Assembly (NCBI GenBank): GCA_009760855.2
Contig: WPIO01000010.1
Span: forward strand, 6,640,001 to 6,704,000
Direction of reading: 5' to 3'
Length of the DNA: 64,000 nt
Origin: Cristatella mucedo
Lineage: Eukaryota; Bryozoa; Phylactolaemata; Cristatellidae
Translations under genes and position numbers: made by a program
Part shown: positions 23,748-42,350 of the stretch, one piece after another
Layout: every line of letters begins with the position of its first letter
Numbering within the stretch: position 1 is the stretch's first letter
Notes under the pieces: generated by a model
Seen by the model: the letters and a program-made list of their open reading frames with translations, nothing else
Told to the model about the DNA's origin: nothing
Database searches by the model: none

Positions 23748-23916
23748 CTATGCTACAGTTAAGCCGCCTCATCACTGCATCCGTTTCAGTCCATTGCAGC
23801 TCACCACCCACTTGCCTGGTGGCCGTGAAATTTTAACAGCTTTCCGATGGCTGATGTTTTTCGCTTGCTCGCATATTCAGCATGATAGTCGGGGAAAAAC
23901 CTACCTAACTGACTTG

Positions 23917-23950
23917 AGTCACACAATGTGCCTCAGCACATTGTGTGACT
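23917..23950. repeat. Perfect inverted repeat (15-bp arms, 4-bp loop), copy B intron
   Basis: AGTCACACAATGTGC, loop CTCA, then GCACATTGTGTGACT. It can form a hairpin. At the aligned site A and C have a direct repeat of ACTTGAGTCAC, CAATGTGCCTC instead. Confidence 0.9.
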
Positions 23951-23954
23951 TTCA

Positions 23955-25483
23955 GTTCTGACTTAAATCGCAAAAGGAGCTATGCAGTTCGGTCCCACAG
24001 GAGTACGGTCCCACCAGCTCTTTGAAACGCCGCCAGGCAGATGTTCGCATCCTTCAAAGCGGGCGTGGGCTGTAATTCAAGATACGCATCCACTTTAATG
24101 AGAGTGCATTGGCCTCATGTTGGCATAACAAGCCACAACTGCAAGCCTCTATGCACTGAAACGTCTAAAAGCTCCTGCTGCCATTTATTTGGACTACGTT
24201 TCCCCACCAGCATTGCAGCAAAGTGTGTACACTAAGACTTCCAAGCAGTGACTGACTCCTCTCAAATGTCAAAGACGGAGGTGTCGCAACTACTCAAAGT
24301 ACCCCTGGCAACCACTCCAAGTCCTCATTGCACCACAATTTCAGCAATAGCTCTGATAAGCTTTGGCGATGAAACTGCGATATCAAATCAGAACTTGCAT
24401 AGCACTGAAAAGTTACATGCATTGCTTTGAATCCTGCTGCTATCAAACAGTCACGAGCCATTTTACCGGTTAGTGAACGTCTTTGACATAAGGCAAAAGA
24501 CTTTTTTACTGATTCAGGGATTTTTTTGGACAAGCATAAATTTTTACTTATATTTTAACAATTAATTTAATAATTAATTTATCAATAGTATTAATAATTT
24601 TACATTATTATTATTATTATTATATTAATATTTTATATATTATTATTTAAATAATATATCTGATAGCACAGCCACCCTGAGTAGCTTTGATGTTATTATA
24701 ACTGGTGTATTAGAGATTCAAATCATTCTCGCTCACATAGTATATAGTTTCTTGTCAAAATAATTAGACTATATTTTAGTTTAGTTCTTCTTTGTTCGTA
24801 TCTTACTTTTAAATTAATCATGCCACTGAATCATGCCATTTAATTATGGATATCTTGTGAGGAATAGATTGTTTCAATTACTTTTACCTTGTACGCATTT
24901 ACGTAGCTTCTAGGTGAGAAACTTTTTATAAATATTTCATAGCAGGCCAAACTGATAGCGGTATTAATTGATCCTCTAGACATGTTAGAAAGCCTAAAAA
25001 GCGCTGACTTGAAGGTAGAGAATGCCTGCTGCAGCAGTCGAATCCACGGCGCTACAATACTTTATTTTGCCTCGAAAATTCTGGTCAACCGTGAAAGAAA
25101 TTATGACTTTGAAAACATATAGTCTCATTTTGAAATTTCGCATATTCTGCATCCAGGTTTTAATAACTGAATACCAGAATACTGGGTGCATCAGAATGAT
25201 CATTTCTTTGTGGAAGAACGAGCTTGCTGCAAATTAACTTTCATCAAATATTTACGACTGCTTCGTTTTACTGGCAGAATGCACTACTGCTAAACCTTTG
25301 TCTAATCTCCTTCTTTTTGCCACACTAAGTGTCTCACTCTACATTACAGCTTTATTAAAGCATTAATGGTTTGAAGCTTGAAAATAAATTACAAGGGTAT
25401 GTGTGATCATATTTGCAGGCTTAGTTGCATATCATGCACGAACTATACGCCCGTTATCGCATTAGCCGAAAGAGCTGCGAGAA
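23955..25483. other. Remnant intron of copy B
   Basis: Collinear with the D intron 50,674-52,200, including a very AT-rich TTATTA stretch at 24,540-24,660. Homology stops at the SINE. Confidence 0.75.
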
Positions 25484-25590
25484 CTTAATCTCTCTTCCGG
25501 CGCTTTACATAAGCCACAGGGCTCAAGCCCACGACCTCGGCCAAACATTGGTCGGACCGAGCACGTTAACTACTGGGTCAATAACGTTAA
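25484..25590 (-). mobile_element. tRNA-derived SINE, family I, at the copy B breakpoint
   Basis: The reverse strand reads a promoter-like ACCCAGTAGTTAACGTGCTC, the core GACCAATGTTTGGCCGAGGTC, GTGGGCTTGAGCCC and TATGTAAAGCGCCGGA. Its 3' end abuts the last base that matches the D intron. Confidence 0.65.
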
Positions 25591-25689
25591 GCAGGGTCGT
25601 CCACATTTACTCTCTCATGAAGCACTGCTTAGGTAAAGCCACGATTAACGAGCCTCGTTTATCGAGCTTTTAGTTTCCCTTCCTCATTA

Positions 25690-25945
25690 AAATCCGGCAG
25701 TCAAGTGAACGTCGAGCCCGACACAGCCCGGCCAGGCGGCATTGCTCTCTCGGCGGCGGAGCGTCAGCAGCTACGCTGGCACACGCCGATCATGTAAGGC
25801 GAAGCCGCTGCGTCGAACCGGGCAGCAGAGACTTTGCGAGCGGTCGGAGTGATTCGTGCCGCGGCGAGAGACACCCGAACCCGAAACGACTTCGCGAACA
25901 TTGGCCTACTGCGAGAAAACGCTCCGAGGCGCTGCCGTCCCAAAC
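25690..25945 (+). promoter_or_regulatory. Distal part of the copy C 5' region, cut off by an insertion
   Basis: From about 25,715 the sequence matches the GC-rich upstream of B and D, including the stretch from the TTGCTCTCTCGGC block through GAGACTTTGCGAGCGG. Homology then stops at the foldback element at about 25,943 and resumes after about 27,790. The GC-rich half of the promoter-like region is therefore about 1.85 kb further from its exon than in D. Confidence 0.5.
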
Positions 25946-26057
25946 GTTTCCCCGGACATCTCCCCTTTCCCCCGGTAGACCCTAGGACGTTTCCAGCCCG
26001 AGATTTCCCCGGGGTAGGACTATCCCCCGACGCGGTTGAATTTATAACTAAGAATAC

Positions 26058-26113
<56 letters not shown>
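26058..26113. repeat. Microsatellite (AT)n inside the foldback element
   Basis: About 55 bp of AT at the site where the intronic foldback copies carry longer AT/TTTA tracts and a MITE. Confidence 0.9.
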
Positions 26114-26116
<3 letters not shown>

Positions 26117-26304
26117 ACAATGAAGTTCATGCTCTCAGTATTATTAGAGGAATGGAAGTATTGGCAGGATAGTTTCTAATTAAGCAAGCGGCAGCATCGG
26201 CGGTTGCGGCGGCTACGGCAGCGGCGAGCAATACAGTTTGGTCCCTCGGAAGTTAGGTCCCGCTTCACGCCGCCCGGCACGGGTTCGTCCCAATATTCGA
26301 TCCT

Positions 26305-27230
26305 GGATATCGGAAAACTTCATTAAATTAAATGATGATAAAACCAAACTGCTGCTCATAGGACACCCTAAGCGTGTGGCGGGATTAAAATGTTTTGCTG
26401 CTGTTCTAATAGGTGATGCTATTGTGCAGCCATCACCATGTCCTCAAAATTTAGGTGTCGTGTTCGACAGCTGCCTCAATTTCAAAAGCTTCATTCAGAA
26501 GACTACCCCTACAGCTAGCCATCACATCCGATTTCTATCCAAGATTAGGAGCTGTCTCCCTCAGTGGATTGTAAAAAAAACTAGCTCTTTAGTTCTGTCT
26601 CGGCTTGATCATTGTAATTCCCTATTGGCTGGGCTCCCAAAGAAAGCTATAATGCCACTATGCAGCAGACTATAAATATGGCTGCAAGGCTAGTCTTCAA
26701 GTCCCGGCGGTTTGAGCACGTGTCTCCTTCGCTGAAAGAGCTAGGGTGGTTGCCGGTCGAGCAAAGGATACAGGCCCGCCACGGCTTGGCTCCTTCGTAA
26801 CTAGCTGAACTGCTGCATCAGTTTCAGCCAGTTTCCACCCTCAGGTCCTGTGTGGACAATAAATTAGCTGTCCCGTTCCTCCGCCTAAAGACCGCTGGCG
26901 ACAGAAGCTTTAGCTCTGCATGTCCTAGACTTTGGAACTCGCTTCCACAATTCTTACGCAACGTCAACCACTCTCCTACTGCCGACTATGGCACATCCTT
27001 TTCAGCGGTCCTGAGCTGCTACTTCCATGCTACTCACTACTTCAACTGCTCTCCTGACTCTGCTACGCTTGCCACTTTCTCTTTGTTGCGTGAGACGAAG
27101 TTTTTTGGCTACCGAATGCGTACCGAAAGCCGCTTATGCTGTAAGTGCGCTATACAAAACTCCTGCGTAACACCCACATGGTCTTTATGAATTTGTGGAG
27201 TTACAGACGGAAATACATTACATTACACGT
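26305..27230 (+). mobile_element. CR1/L2-type LINE fragment, 5'-truncated (block 2)
   Basis: It begins at about W-I-S-E-N-F-I-K-L-N-D-D-K-T and keeps the LLLIG, LGVVFD and NSLLAGLP motifs, then the LWNSLPQFLRN end. Internal stops at about 26,673 and 26,798 break the ORF. The 3' end has a short ACATTACATT-like tail. It is inserted within a foldback-like element that resumes at about 27,235, which shows nested insertion. Confidence 0.8.
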
Positions 27231-27401
27231 CAAATCGGGCGCGCCCTACGGCGTGCCGCGCATTCCTGCAAATGAGTGCCAAGTCTCAGTGGTCTACTGA
27301 GTATAACTCGACCTCAAGAGATTTAGTTATGCCCTTATACGCACTAATAAAAGCGCGGATTACGAGCAAGGGTGGATTTATTCGGCGGCGGCGCACACCG
27401 C

Positions 27402-27700
27402 CCTAAACCCTAAACCCTAAACTCTATAACCTAAACTCTAAGCCATAACCACTAAAGCCTAATACCTTAAAATCCCTAACCCTAAATTATAAGCCCTAAA
27501 ACCCTAAATGCAAAACGCTAAACCCTAAAACCCTAAAACGCTAACCACTAAACCCCAAGCCCTAAAACCCTAAACCCCAAAGAGTACACTCTAGACCTAA
27601 ACTCTACGCCCTAAACCCTAAAAACCACAAGCCCTAAATTATAAGCCCTAAAACTTGTAAACCTTAAAACCCTAAATGCTAAACCCTAAAACCTAAACCA
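27402..27700. repeat. Degenerate (CCCTAAA)n array, copy C
   Basis: This is the block 2 copy of the array at 1,030-1,330, with many small differences in unit order. Confidence 0.85.
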
Positions 27701-27789
27701 TACTCCAGGGGAATGCCCTAACCCAGGAGGACATGTCTGGGGGGCAATGTCGGTGGAACCCCCAGGGGAAACGTCAGGGGGAATATCCG

Positions 27790-28260
27790 TACCCCAGCCG
27801 AAACGCTTCAGGTAAGCGCCCGGCGTAGCCCTTGACGAGAGCCGACAAGAATGCGCAGCTGCAGTTGTGGCATCTTTTGTAATAAATACGATCACCAAAA
27901 TCTCGTTTAAGAGTGGTTAAACTACGCTGAAGGTTTCACTTAGAAGGTCATTTGGTTATTTGAGGTTAAAGTTTGTGCGAACGTCGGGCATTGTTTACCC
28001 GGCATGCCATCGACCGGCGGTTGCCTGAGTAGAACAATGCCGTTCGAGATTGCACTTACTTTCCAACCAATTCATGTAGAGAGCCTTTTGAATAACGAGC
28101 ACGGAGAACGGCCAAGCCCAGGCTTGCCCGCCAGTATCCAAGGCCTTGGCACGAAATAGCTGGTGATAGCAACAGATGGCAGTTGTCTCCGCGCGTCAAT
28201 ATACGTCCGTTCGTGGACCGTTCTCATTTGCAACGTCTACTTGGGGTTCATTGCGGCATT
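27790..28260 (+). promoter_or_regulatory. Proximal 5' region of copy C
   Basis: This is homologous to the D sequence from about 49,045 to its start codon. It carries an upstream ATG at 28,176 that opens a 39-codon ORF in another frame ending past the main ATG. B and D lack this ATG. Confidence 0.4.
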
Positions 28261-35155
<6,895 letters not shown>

Positions 35156-36810
35156 TATGGCTAGGGCTGCTGTGAGCAATTGAAACCAAGGCTCAACAGA
35201 GCCAGCTATTGTCGTGCAGTGTTCCCACAGCAGTGTCATATTCAGTTTTATGTAAGCAATCAACTCAGAGCTTGGGGCTGCGAGTACAGCGAGTCCAACG
35301 ATTGACTCCTGCATGTCTTCATTTACCTATAATCATTCATCCTCAGTGCAAATGTATTGTGGTCGTACAAATCTTTCATTCGTTGGCGGCTTTTGTTAAA
35401 GTATCCACGGAAGGCGTACCTGACATTTCAAACTAGAATTAATCTAAAAATCGAGCAGATACCACCGTGAAGATGCATCACCAGATGCTAGCTTTAGGAT
35501 CGTTATTTGACTGCTGGCTGAGATGGCCACGTAATGTCGGAAATGTGCAATCCGACGAAAATTCAAATTGGTAAGAGAGATTTTTCACCTAAATTAAAAA
35601 ATATATAAAAGCTTGCGAGTGATAGTTTAATAATGAATTAATTACCTCGCTGTTGCACAGAAAGCTTGCCCAAAACAAAAATCATTTGAACACTTTTAGG
35701 AGGCCACATCTTATGATGATCATAGGATGAACACCAGATTTTCGATAGAAAGCAAGACGCCCGGGGAAACCATGATAGATACGATAGGACTAAATTCTAT
35801 ATGGCACGTGAACAGGTAAGACAGACAAACGGTGGTCATACAGGCGAGCTAGGCAACCAAGGCGGTAATCGAGCTACGTGCTCAAAGTAAAGTTGACTAT
35901 GACATCGGGACACAGCAAGAAACCGCTTTTTGCTTGGCTCAAATATTTTTTGCTTTGATTCCAAAACGTTGTTGTAAAGTTGTGTGCCCATTCTTTTCGA
36001 TTTCCTTCGACGCTAGGTCAAGCTTATTGAAAATAAATCACGTTATGACCCTACCTAGGGATTACAACGACCTCATGCCACAAACGATAGCAGACTAATC
36101 AAAGAGGCCAAAATACATTAGACAGTTTGCTTAAAAACGAATGGGGATATTCATTGATGGCTGAATATTGCTTTAAAGGTTTGTAGTTCAGGCCTCTTTA
36201 GTCAACTCGACCTCTACCTGACTCTCACAGCTTTTCATTTGCGATCAAATCGGAAGAAATGCTAGCAAAATTGGAGTCTAGTAGGTTCGATTAGAGTCTG
36301 TTGTCCGCTGAAAGACTCAATGTCAACCTTAGAAAAATACGAAACTTAATATTCGCAACCAATATATCCAGCTTTCTCCTCTCTCACCTTGAAAGATCTG
36401 CAGCTCTCTCCTATGTTCAAAAACGCCACTCAGTGTGAAATTATCTGAAACTATGGTGAGGCACAGCCTGGAGAAAGTGGAATAGCTTATGCATGGATAG
36501 TTCAAGGAGAACAGGTCGCTCACTTGTCAATGCAGCCCATTAAGTGAATACTAAAATTTCTAACAGATTGAGTGTGACAGAGACTTGTAATAAATGTAAC
36601 TTTAGTGAAACTAAAACGTTCTCTGATTTGTTTAATCTCTAAACGCTCATCTAAATTGCTTATTCACAGGAACCAAGGGAAGAAACTGACTTGCTTGACT
36701 TAATTTCCATGCAGGAGCGAATAAATACTGTTAATGCCATTTAGTAAGGACTAAACTGATAGGAGAGTGATAATTAGTTTGTGGGTAGGTAAATTTGTTG
36801 GTTTAATAAT
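35156..36810. other. 3' flank of copy C, no gene seen
   Basis: Counterpart of 8,436-10,080; 3' UTR probably included. Confidence 0.6.
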
Positions 36811-36814
36811 GATG

Positions 36815-37075
36815 ATAAAACTTATTTATAGCGCCTTTATTTCATGTCATAGAGCTAGATCTTTTTATTGCAGCTTAGCATTTGCTGCAAAGAACACTAG
36901 ATCGAATGGCTAGCAGTAGCTTGCTCAATTATAACTGGCATGACATGTTTAGAGGTGACGTGTACAGTGTCATCATGCAAATACGATCAGTGGCAGAATG
37001 CACCGTTTCGGCACGAATGAATATACAAAGGGGAATCAAATGGACCTCTAAAAATGTTGTGATTGATAGTTTGGC
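36815..37075. repeat. Interspersed repeat family IV (downstream of copy C)
   Basis: This is the block 2 counterpart of 10,085-10,360, directly left of the reverse-strand LINE fossil. Confidence 0.5.
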
Positions 37076-37149
37076 TCTAAAACCAGACGGGAACTTGCTA
37101 GCAGGGTTTTGAGTTTCAATATATGAGTTCAACTGGTCTGCCGAGATTC

Positions 37150-37600
37150 ATTCCGTTAGCTTTAGTAGGAATGCTAAAAAGGAGAGGGGCCGAAGTTGCT
37201 CAAGTTCTCTTGGTCTAGTGTGGCTTTCCTGAGTAGTTGCCTGGTTACAGCCTTTTTGAAAGGTGCTGTGACATGACCTGAGGCTAAGGATATATTTATT
37301 AAGTTAGTGACGTATGGCAGCAGCAGATCAATACAGGGTAAAAGCATAAAGTTGGGAATAGGGTCTAGAGCACTAGTTGTATTCTTCGATATGGTTATGC
37401 ACTTAAGGACGTGGTCACTAGTGGCGTCCATGAATGCAGACATCGAGGTACTACATACAATTGAGAAACATAACTCTAGGGGAGATGCTCCCACCCTAGG
37501 AATGGGCTTCATGATATTGTTTATCTTGTTGACAGATACGCTAGTGAAGCGATCAGCTAGATTATCACAAGGATCATTAGGTAAGGAGCTGATCGAGGAG
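37150..37600 (-). mobile_element. LINE reverse-transcriptase fragment, minus strand (copy C flank)
   Basis: The reverse strand reads 112 codons (37,174-37,512) with TSALDPIPNFML, LLPYVTNLINISLASGHVT and FKKAVTRQLLRKATLD, followed by LSNFGP. This is the early RT region of CR1/L2/Rex-type LINEs. There is no catalytic region, so it is a fossil. Confidence 0.7.
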
Positions 37601-38954
37601 CGGTGAAATGGAAGATGTATCTATCATATGCATCAACATTTATGGACTTTGCATCTGTGATTAAATTGTGTCTGCTTAGAAGCTAGGCTTTTCCTACGAT
37701 CGATCAATTGATAAATATTGGTATAATCAATTGGTATTATGATTGGTATAAGCTACAATATTCCTCGTATGCCTGTCAATAAATACGGACAGTCCTGATG
37801 TTGTGTAACCTTTTTCAAGCTTTTGATCTGTAGACCTAGTTAGTCAAACGGCTGAGGTGAAACATAGGCTGTATGGGCGAGGGCTCACAGTGCACTTAGT
37901 CAGAGGTACAAGCACGTCTAACATGACAGCTTGTATTGTTTTGTAGCAATTCACTAATGACTACTGGTCAGAAGGGGATTGAGCAGTAGATGCTAAGCCG
38001 ATATTTTTGCACGAGCAGCTTCAAAAATGTCGATTTTCTTGAGGTTTTGCGATTCACATGTGATTTTAGATGAGGAGGAGGGCACACAAACTAGACTGAA
38101 TGAGATGTGCACATGACCAAATAGGCAAAATTTGGTATTAATTGGCTGTGATAGGTTGGACATTTAGGAAAAGAATTGGTCGGCTGGTTTATCATAGGAG
38201 TTAATTTGCTAGTCAGAAGCATTCCGTTCGACGATATGAAGAATTTTAGGAAATGAGAAAATGTATTGTGATGCAGCTTCTGGTATGCTATTTTCTCGCT
38301 TAAGTTTCTCCTGCAAATGCAATGCCTTCATTAACAATTCAATGTCAACTGTACATAACATCTCTTTTTTATGTAAATTTGAAAGGTAGTAACAAATCAC
38401 CTTATTATTTTTCTGATTCGTATATTTGCCATGAACACGCCATTAAGAATTGCACTTTTTACATTAAGCCCATTCGCTTAAGGTTCTCCTGTTTAAGTGT
38501 TCAAAGTTAAATTCCTACTACCTAATATATGCAATGTGTACCCGATGAGCAAAGCCTACATTCAAATAAATCTACTCCCGCACGTTATTTATATCAACAG
38601 GCAAGTGCAAAAAATATATAAGCATATGCATATTCCTGCATTTTTTGATCTTTAAATATTATAATCTAAATTTGCATAGCGCAGTAAGCTAACTTGTACT
38701 TTCTATGCCCTTTATATAATCTGAAAAATGATATCAGCTTACTAGAGATAAGAACAGCATTATTTAAACAAGCCTAAGCACATAAGGGCCAACTCGAACG
38801 AAATTGCACATACTTTGGTATAGGATTTTTATTTAGCTTACTTTGCAAAAAGTTAGCCTTGACATTTCACTGGGTGGAGTAAAACCGAGTACAATGCTTT
38901 TGTGAATACCAACTCATGACCCGGTATCAAAATATTTCAGTGTTGTTGGTGTCA

Positions 38955-38970
38955 AGGCTAAAATAAATAA

Positions 38971-39008
<38 letters not shown>
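38955..39008. repeat. Microsatellite (AT)n, downstream of copy C
   Basis: Short AT tract after AAATAAATAAATAAA, contracted relative to A. Confidence 0.9.
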
Positions 39009-39059
39009 GTATATATGTGTGTGCCTGTGTAAGTGTTTGTATGTATATTATTGCATCTA

Positions 39060-39210
39060 ACAGCCTCATTTGTATAGCCGTAGAAGAGCCTTAACGGCTA
39101 TTACCACCGCTTGCAATTGGCAATAAAAGATTAGAACCCACTTTAGGATTCGAACCCAACAGACCATTTTCAGATGAGCTGGACTACTGCAAGCTTGAGT
39201 AGCAGTAGCC
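39060..39210 (-). mobile_element. tRNA-derived SINE, family III (downstream of copy C)
   Basis: This is the block 2 copy of 12,465-12,605, with the same B box GGTTCGAATCC on the minus strand. Confidence 0.55.
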
Positions 39211-41623
39211 TGTAAGTATTTCAGACAGATTGAGCAAGAGACAGGTGCGGCTTACAACGCATGTACCAGATAAAGTCATTGCATTACCCAGTCATCAGAA
39301 CCTTTATCTGTCTTTAGGCAAAGCATGAAAAAGTGAGCAGCAATCCGAGGAGCGACTGTTTTCCTTAGCTACAACTGAGGCCAAGTATTCGTTTTCCTAG
39401 CTGACAGGTATAGTTTAGTCAGCGTATAGAAACAACCGAGCTTTTCTATTTCTTTTTCAAGTTTTGCTCGGTAGATACAGAACTGTGTCAATTAGACATT
39501 GCATTTAAGTGATCTGAGCGCCAAAAGCTATTCTCTGATGTAAAACAGTGATCAAAGTGAATAATTAGGAGGCAGAAGGTTTTTCGTAAGACATGGAATC
39601 CCAAGCGGTGCACATATGTGCAGTGAAAGCGGATGATTACTTTCTGCATTAATCGTCGCATATTATTGAGAAACGAAAACGGCGTCGCAGTATTTTGCTT
39701 CAGTGTGTTTTATAATAAGATGTATAGTGATACCTATGATATAGGAGAGGGCCTAAAATCCAACAAAAATGTCATATTCTCCTATTCTATGCAAGAAGGA
39801 CCACAGTAGGTTAAAAGGAGTAAAACCGTATCAGAATTTGAAGGAAAAAAGGGGGAAATGTGAGCTAAGTTTGCGAAAAATTCATAATTTGAGAAAAGAA
39901 ATGCCACTTTTTAGTTATTCACATTGCCATCTACAAGCATTTTGCTGTATGTGTAACAAATTAGTCTGTCATTGGCACTGCAGTACGGTATTAACATGAA
40001 ACTAAAGGCTATTCGGGAATAATAGAGTATTGTAATATTATTACTAATAATAATAATAACACGTAATTTTAAAGAGCCCTGAAATAACTAGATCTCTATC
40101 CAAACGCTTAGTACTTTCTTTCTTTCAATTATAATCAATTCAAATTTTAGCTTTGTAACTTTCTTTTAATGGTAATGTAGATATTCATCGCTTCAGAGAC
40201 GCGTCCGATAAGGATATGTGATCTTAGGTCATTTTTTTCAGTTAGTAGCACCAAGTGATGCTGTTCTTACAACATGAGCAGATCCAAAACATAAACTTGG
40301 TGTTCGGACCTGCACGGGTACTGTGGTGATTTCATCCGACTTGTTAAGGAACTCAAAAAAGACAGACTCGCAGAGTCATGTCAACCTCTGCAAATCTTTC
40401 CATTGAGTCACTATCTGCTGTTTTACTCCTCGTAAACAACTTTAGCAAGTGTATTGTACATAAATACTGTCTATTTTAAGAAGTGTGTGTGAAATTGAGT
40501 GCTATTCAGACCCCTAAATTTTGAACACATTTCAAAAAGGAGACACTTGAATGACGTGAATTTATTACAGGTGGCGATTGAATTCAGAACTTTCTGTGTG
40601 CCAGATTTATTCAAATATGTGCAAAAAGCATGTTCACTAACAGATTCAAAATTAGTCGGCTAATGAACGGCAAAACGACTAAAAGCCTAGGAGCTAGTGA
40701 CTCGTGACCACATCGGTCGGGCAAGGAGAACGGATAGGCAGACTGCTGGTGAAAGTGAATAATGCGACCTCTTGGTCCATCAGAGGATTTGAAAGTCTAT
40801 TCTAGCTCTGAATGGGGAGCCAGAGAAACAGATATAGCAGTAATGTAATGTGGCAGGTATGCCTTTGACCGTGTTGAACTCAACACAAGCTGCAGGCTTT
40901 GCAGTTTTATACCACCTGCAGACGACTAATGGCAGAAAGTCTGTGATTAAGGGAATTTCAGTGGCCTGGATGCGTCGGCATAACCATATGAACTAGCTTG
41001 GCTGTCATACTATTCTCTCAAAAGGCAAAGTTTGACAATTTTTCACTACCCGATTAGTTACTACAATAGTAAATTATGTAGGCTTATTTTTACCTGAATG
41101 AATATGCATGCTTTGTTCATGGGAAACAAGTGCATGTTGGTTGGAGTCGGTTCTTTATAGAAATTAAAGATTTACGTATGACAAGCTAAGCTCTTTAGCG
41201 AGTTTTGTGTCAATTTGATCATTTATACTCGCCAAAAGTCCTGCAAGTAGTGAGTGTATTAAATCAGTTCATTCCGTCACTGAGAAATAGACCTCCTAGG
41301 TTCTGGCAGCCGTAGCTATGCTGGCTTAGATTTTTGAAATGGTACTTGGATAAAATTAGGTAGACTTGAACATCGAGCTAAATTGATCTTCTACGGGAGC
41401 TTCAGATGGAAACAAGATACGTGATTTTCATGCAGACGCTATTGAATATATTCTAGCCCAGTCCACTTGAGGGTTTATGTTTTAAAACTTCTGTGTGACA
41501 CTACGTTTTCCAATAACTGATAAATCAGTTTTGCCTTCATTAGATTTCAGAAATCTTGCTATCATGCAACAGAGAGTTTCAGCAATGTATCCTGCAAGGG
41601 AGTTGCGAAATTTTGCCGTGCTT

Positions 41624-41746
<123 letters not shown>

Positions 41747-41959
41747 CAGTGTTACAGTTGTGACATCTATACAAAAATTTAAAGCTTACGTTGTGCTTTA
41801 GGATTTAATCAGCAAGTGTAAATTCTTAGAAGAAGTTGTCCTAAAACAAATTCCCTGACCACACTATACTTCAAAGATTCTCTGGATGAGCTGTGCTCTC
41901 ATCGTTCTCCCACTGAGATAAGACCGTATCCATTGGGATCAACTACCAACGCTGCTCCT

Positions 41960-42350
41960 TAAGCAGGAGGACCTGGTCAACGGTATCATTTCTAGGGTCT
42001 TAACTAAGCTCTAATCGAGGGCAAACTTTGATCTCTCAACTCCAATCATTAATCGACATTGCTGGAACTAATAAGTTTACACGTAAGCGGCTTCTTTCCT
42101 TTTTTTTCTTGGGCTCTCAATACCACGTGTGCTCCCAGTTTACCGAGTCGTTTCCTGAAGAATCCTCCTCAGTAGCTACCTATGATCGCTCATTCGGTCA
42201 ATCCATTCTGCTAAGCAGGAGGACCTGATCAATGGTATCATTTCTACGGTCTCAACTAAGCTATATTCGAGGCCAGAATTTGATCTCTACACTACTCTGA
42301 TAATGCGACATTAGGGGGACTAATTGGTTGACACTTAAGCAGCCGCTTAG
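41960..42350. repeat. Direct repeat of about 250-bp period, unit C
   Basis: This is the counterpart of 15,401-15,790. In unit D only the first half is present (about 63,215-63,350), followed directly by the sequence after the second half. Confidence 0.7.

Larger units (their letters stand above)
25943..27790. mobile_element. Foldback-like element with (CCCTAAA)n core, interrupted by the LINE
   Basis: The left edge has blocks such as AAACGTTTCCCCGGACAT and TAGGACTATCCCC. The right edge has related blocks in inverted orientation (GGGGAAACGTC, GGGGAATATCCGTACCCC). The body matches the element at 3,222-4,162: TAACTAAGAATACA, the GCGGCGGCTACGGCAGC region, CAATACAGTTTGGTCC, then after the LINE GCAAATGAGTGCCAAGTCT. 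It splits the C 5' region. I see no ORF of its own, so it is probably non-autonomous. Confidence 0.6.
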
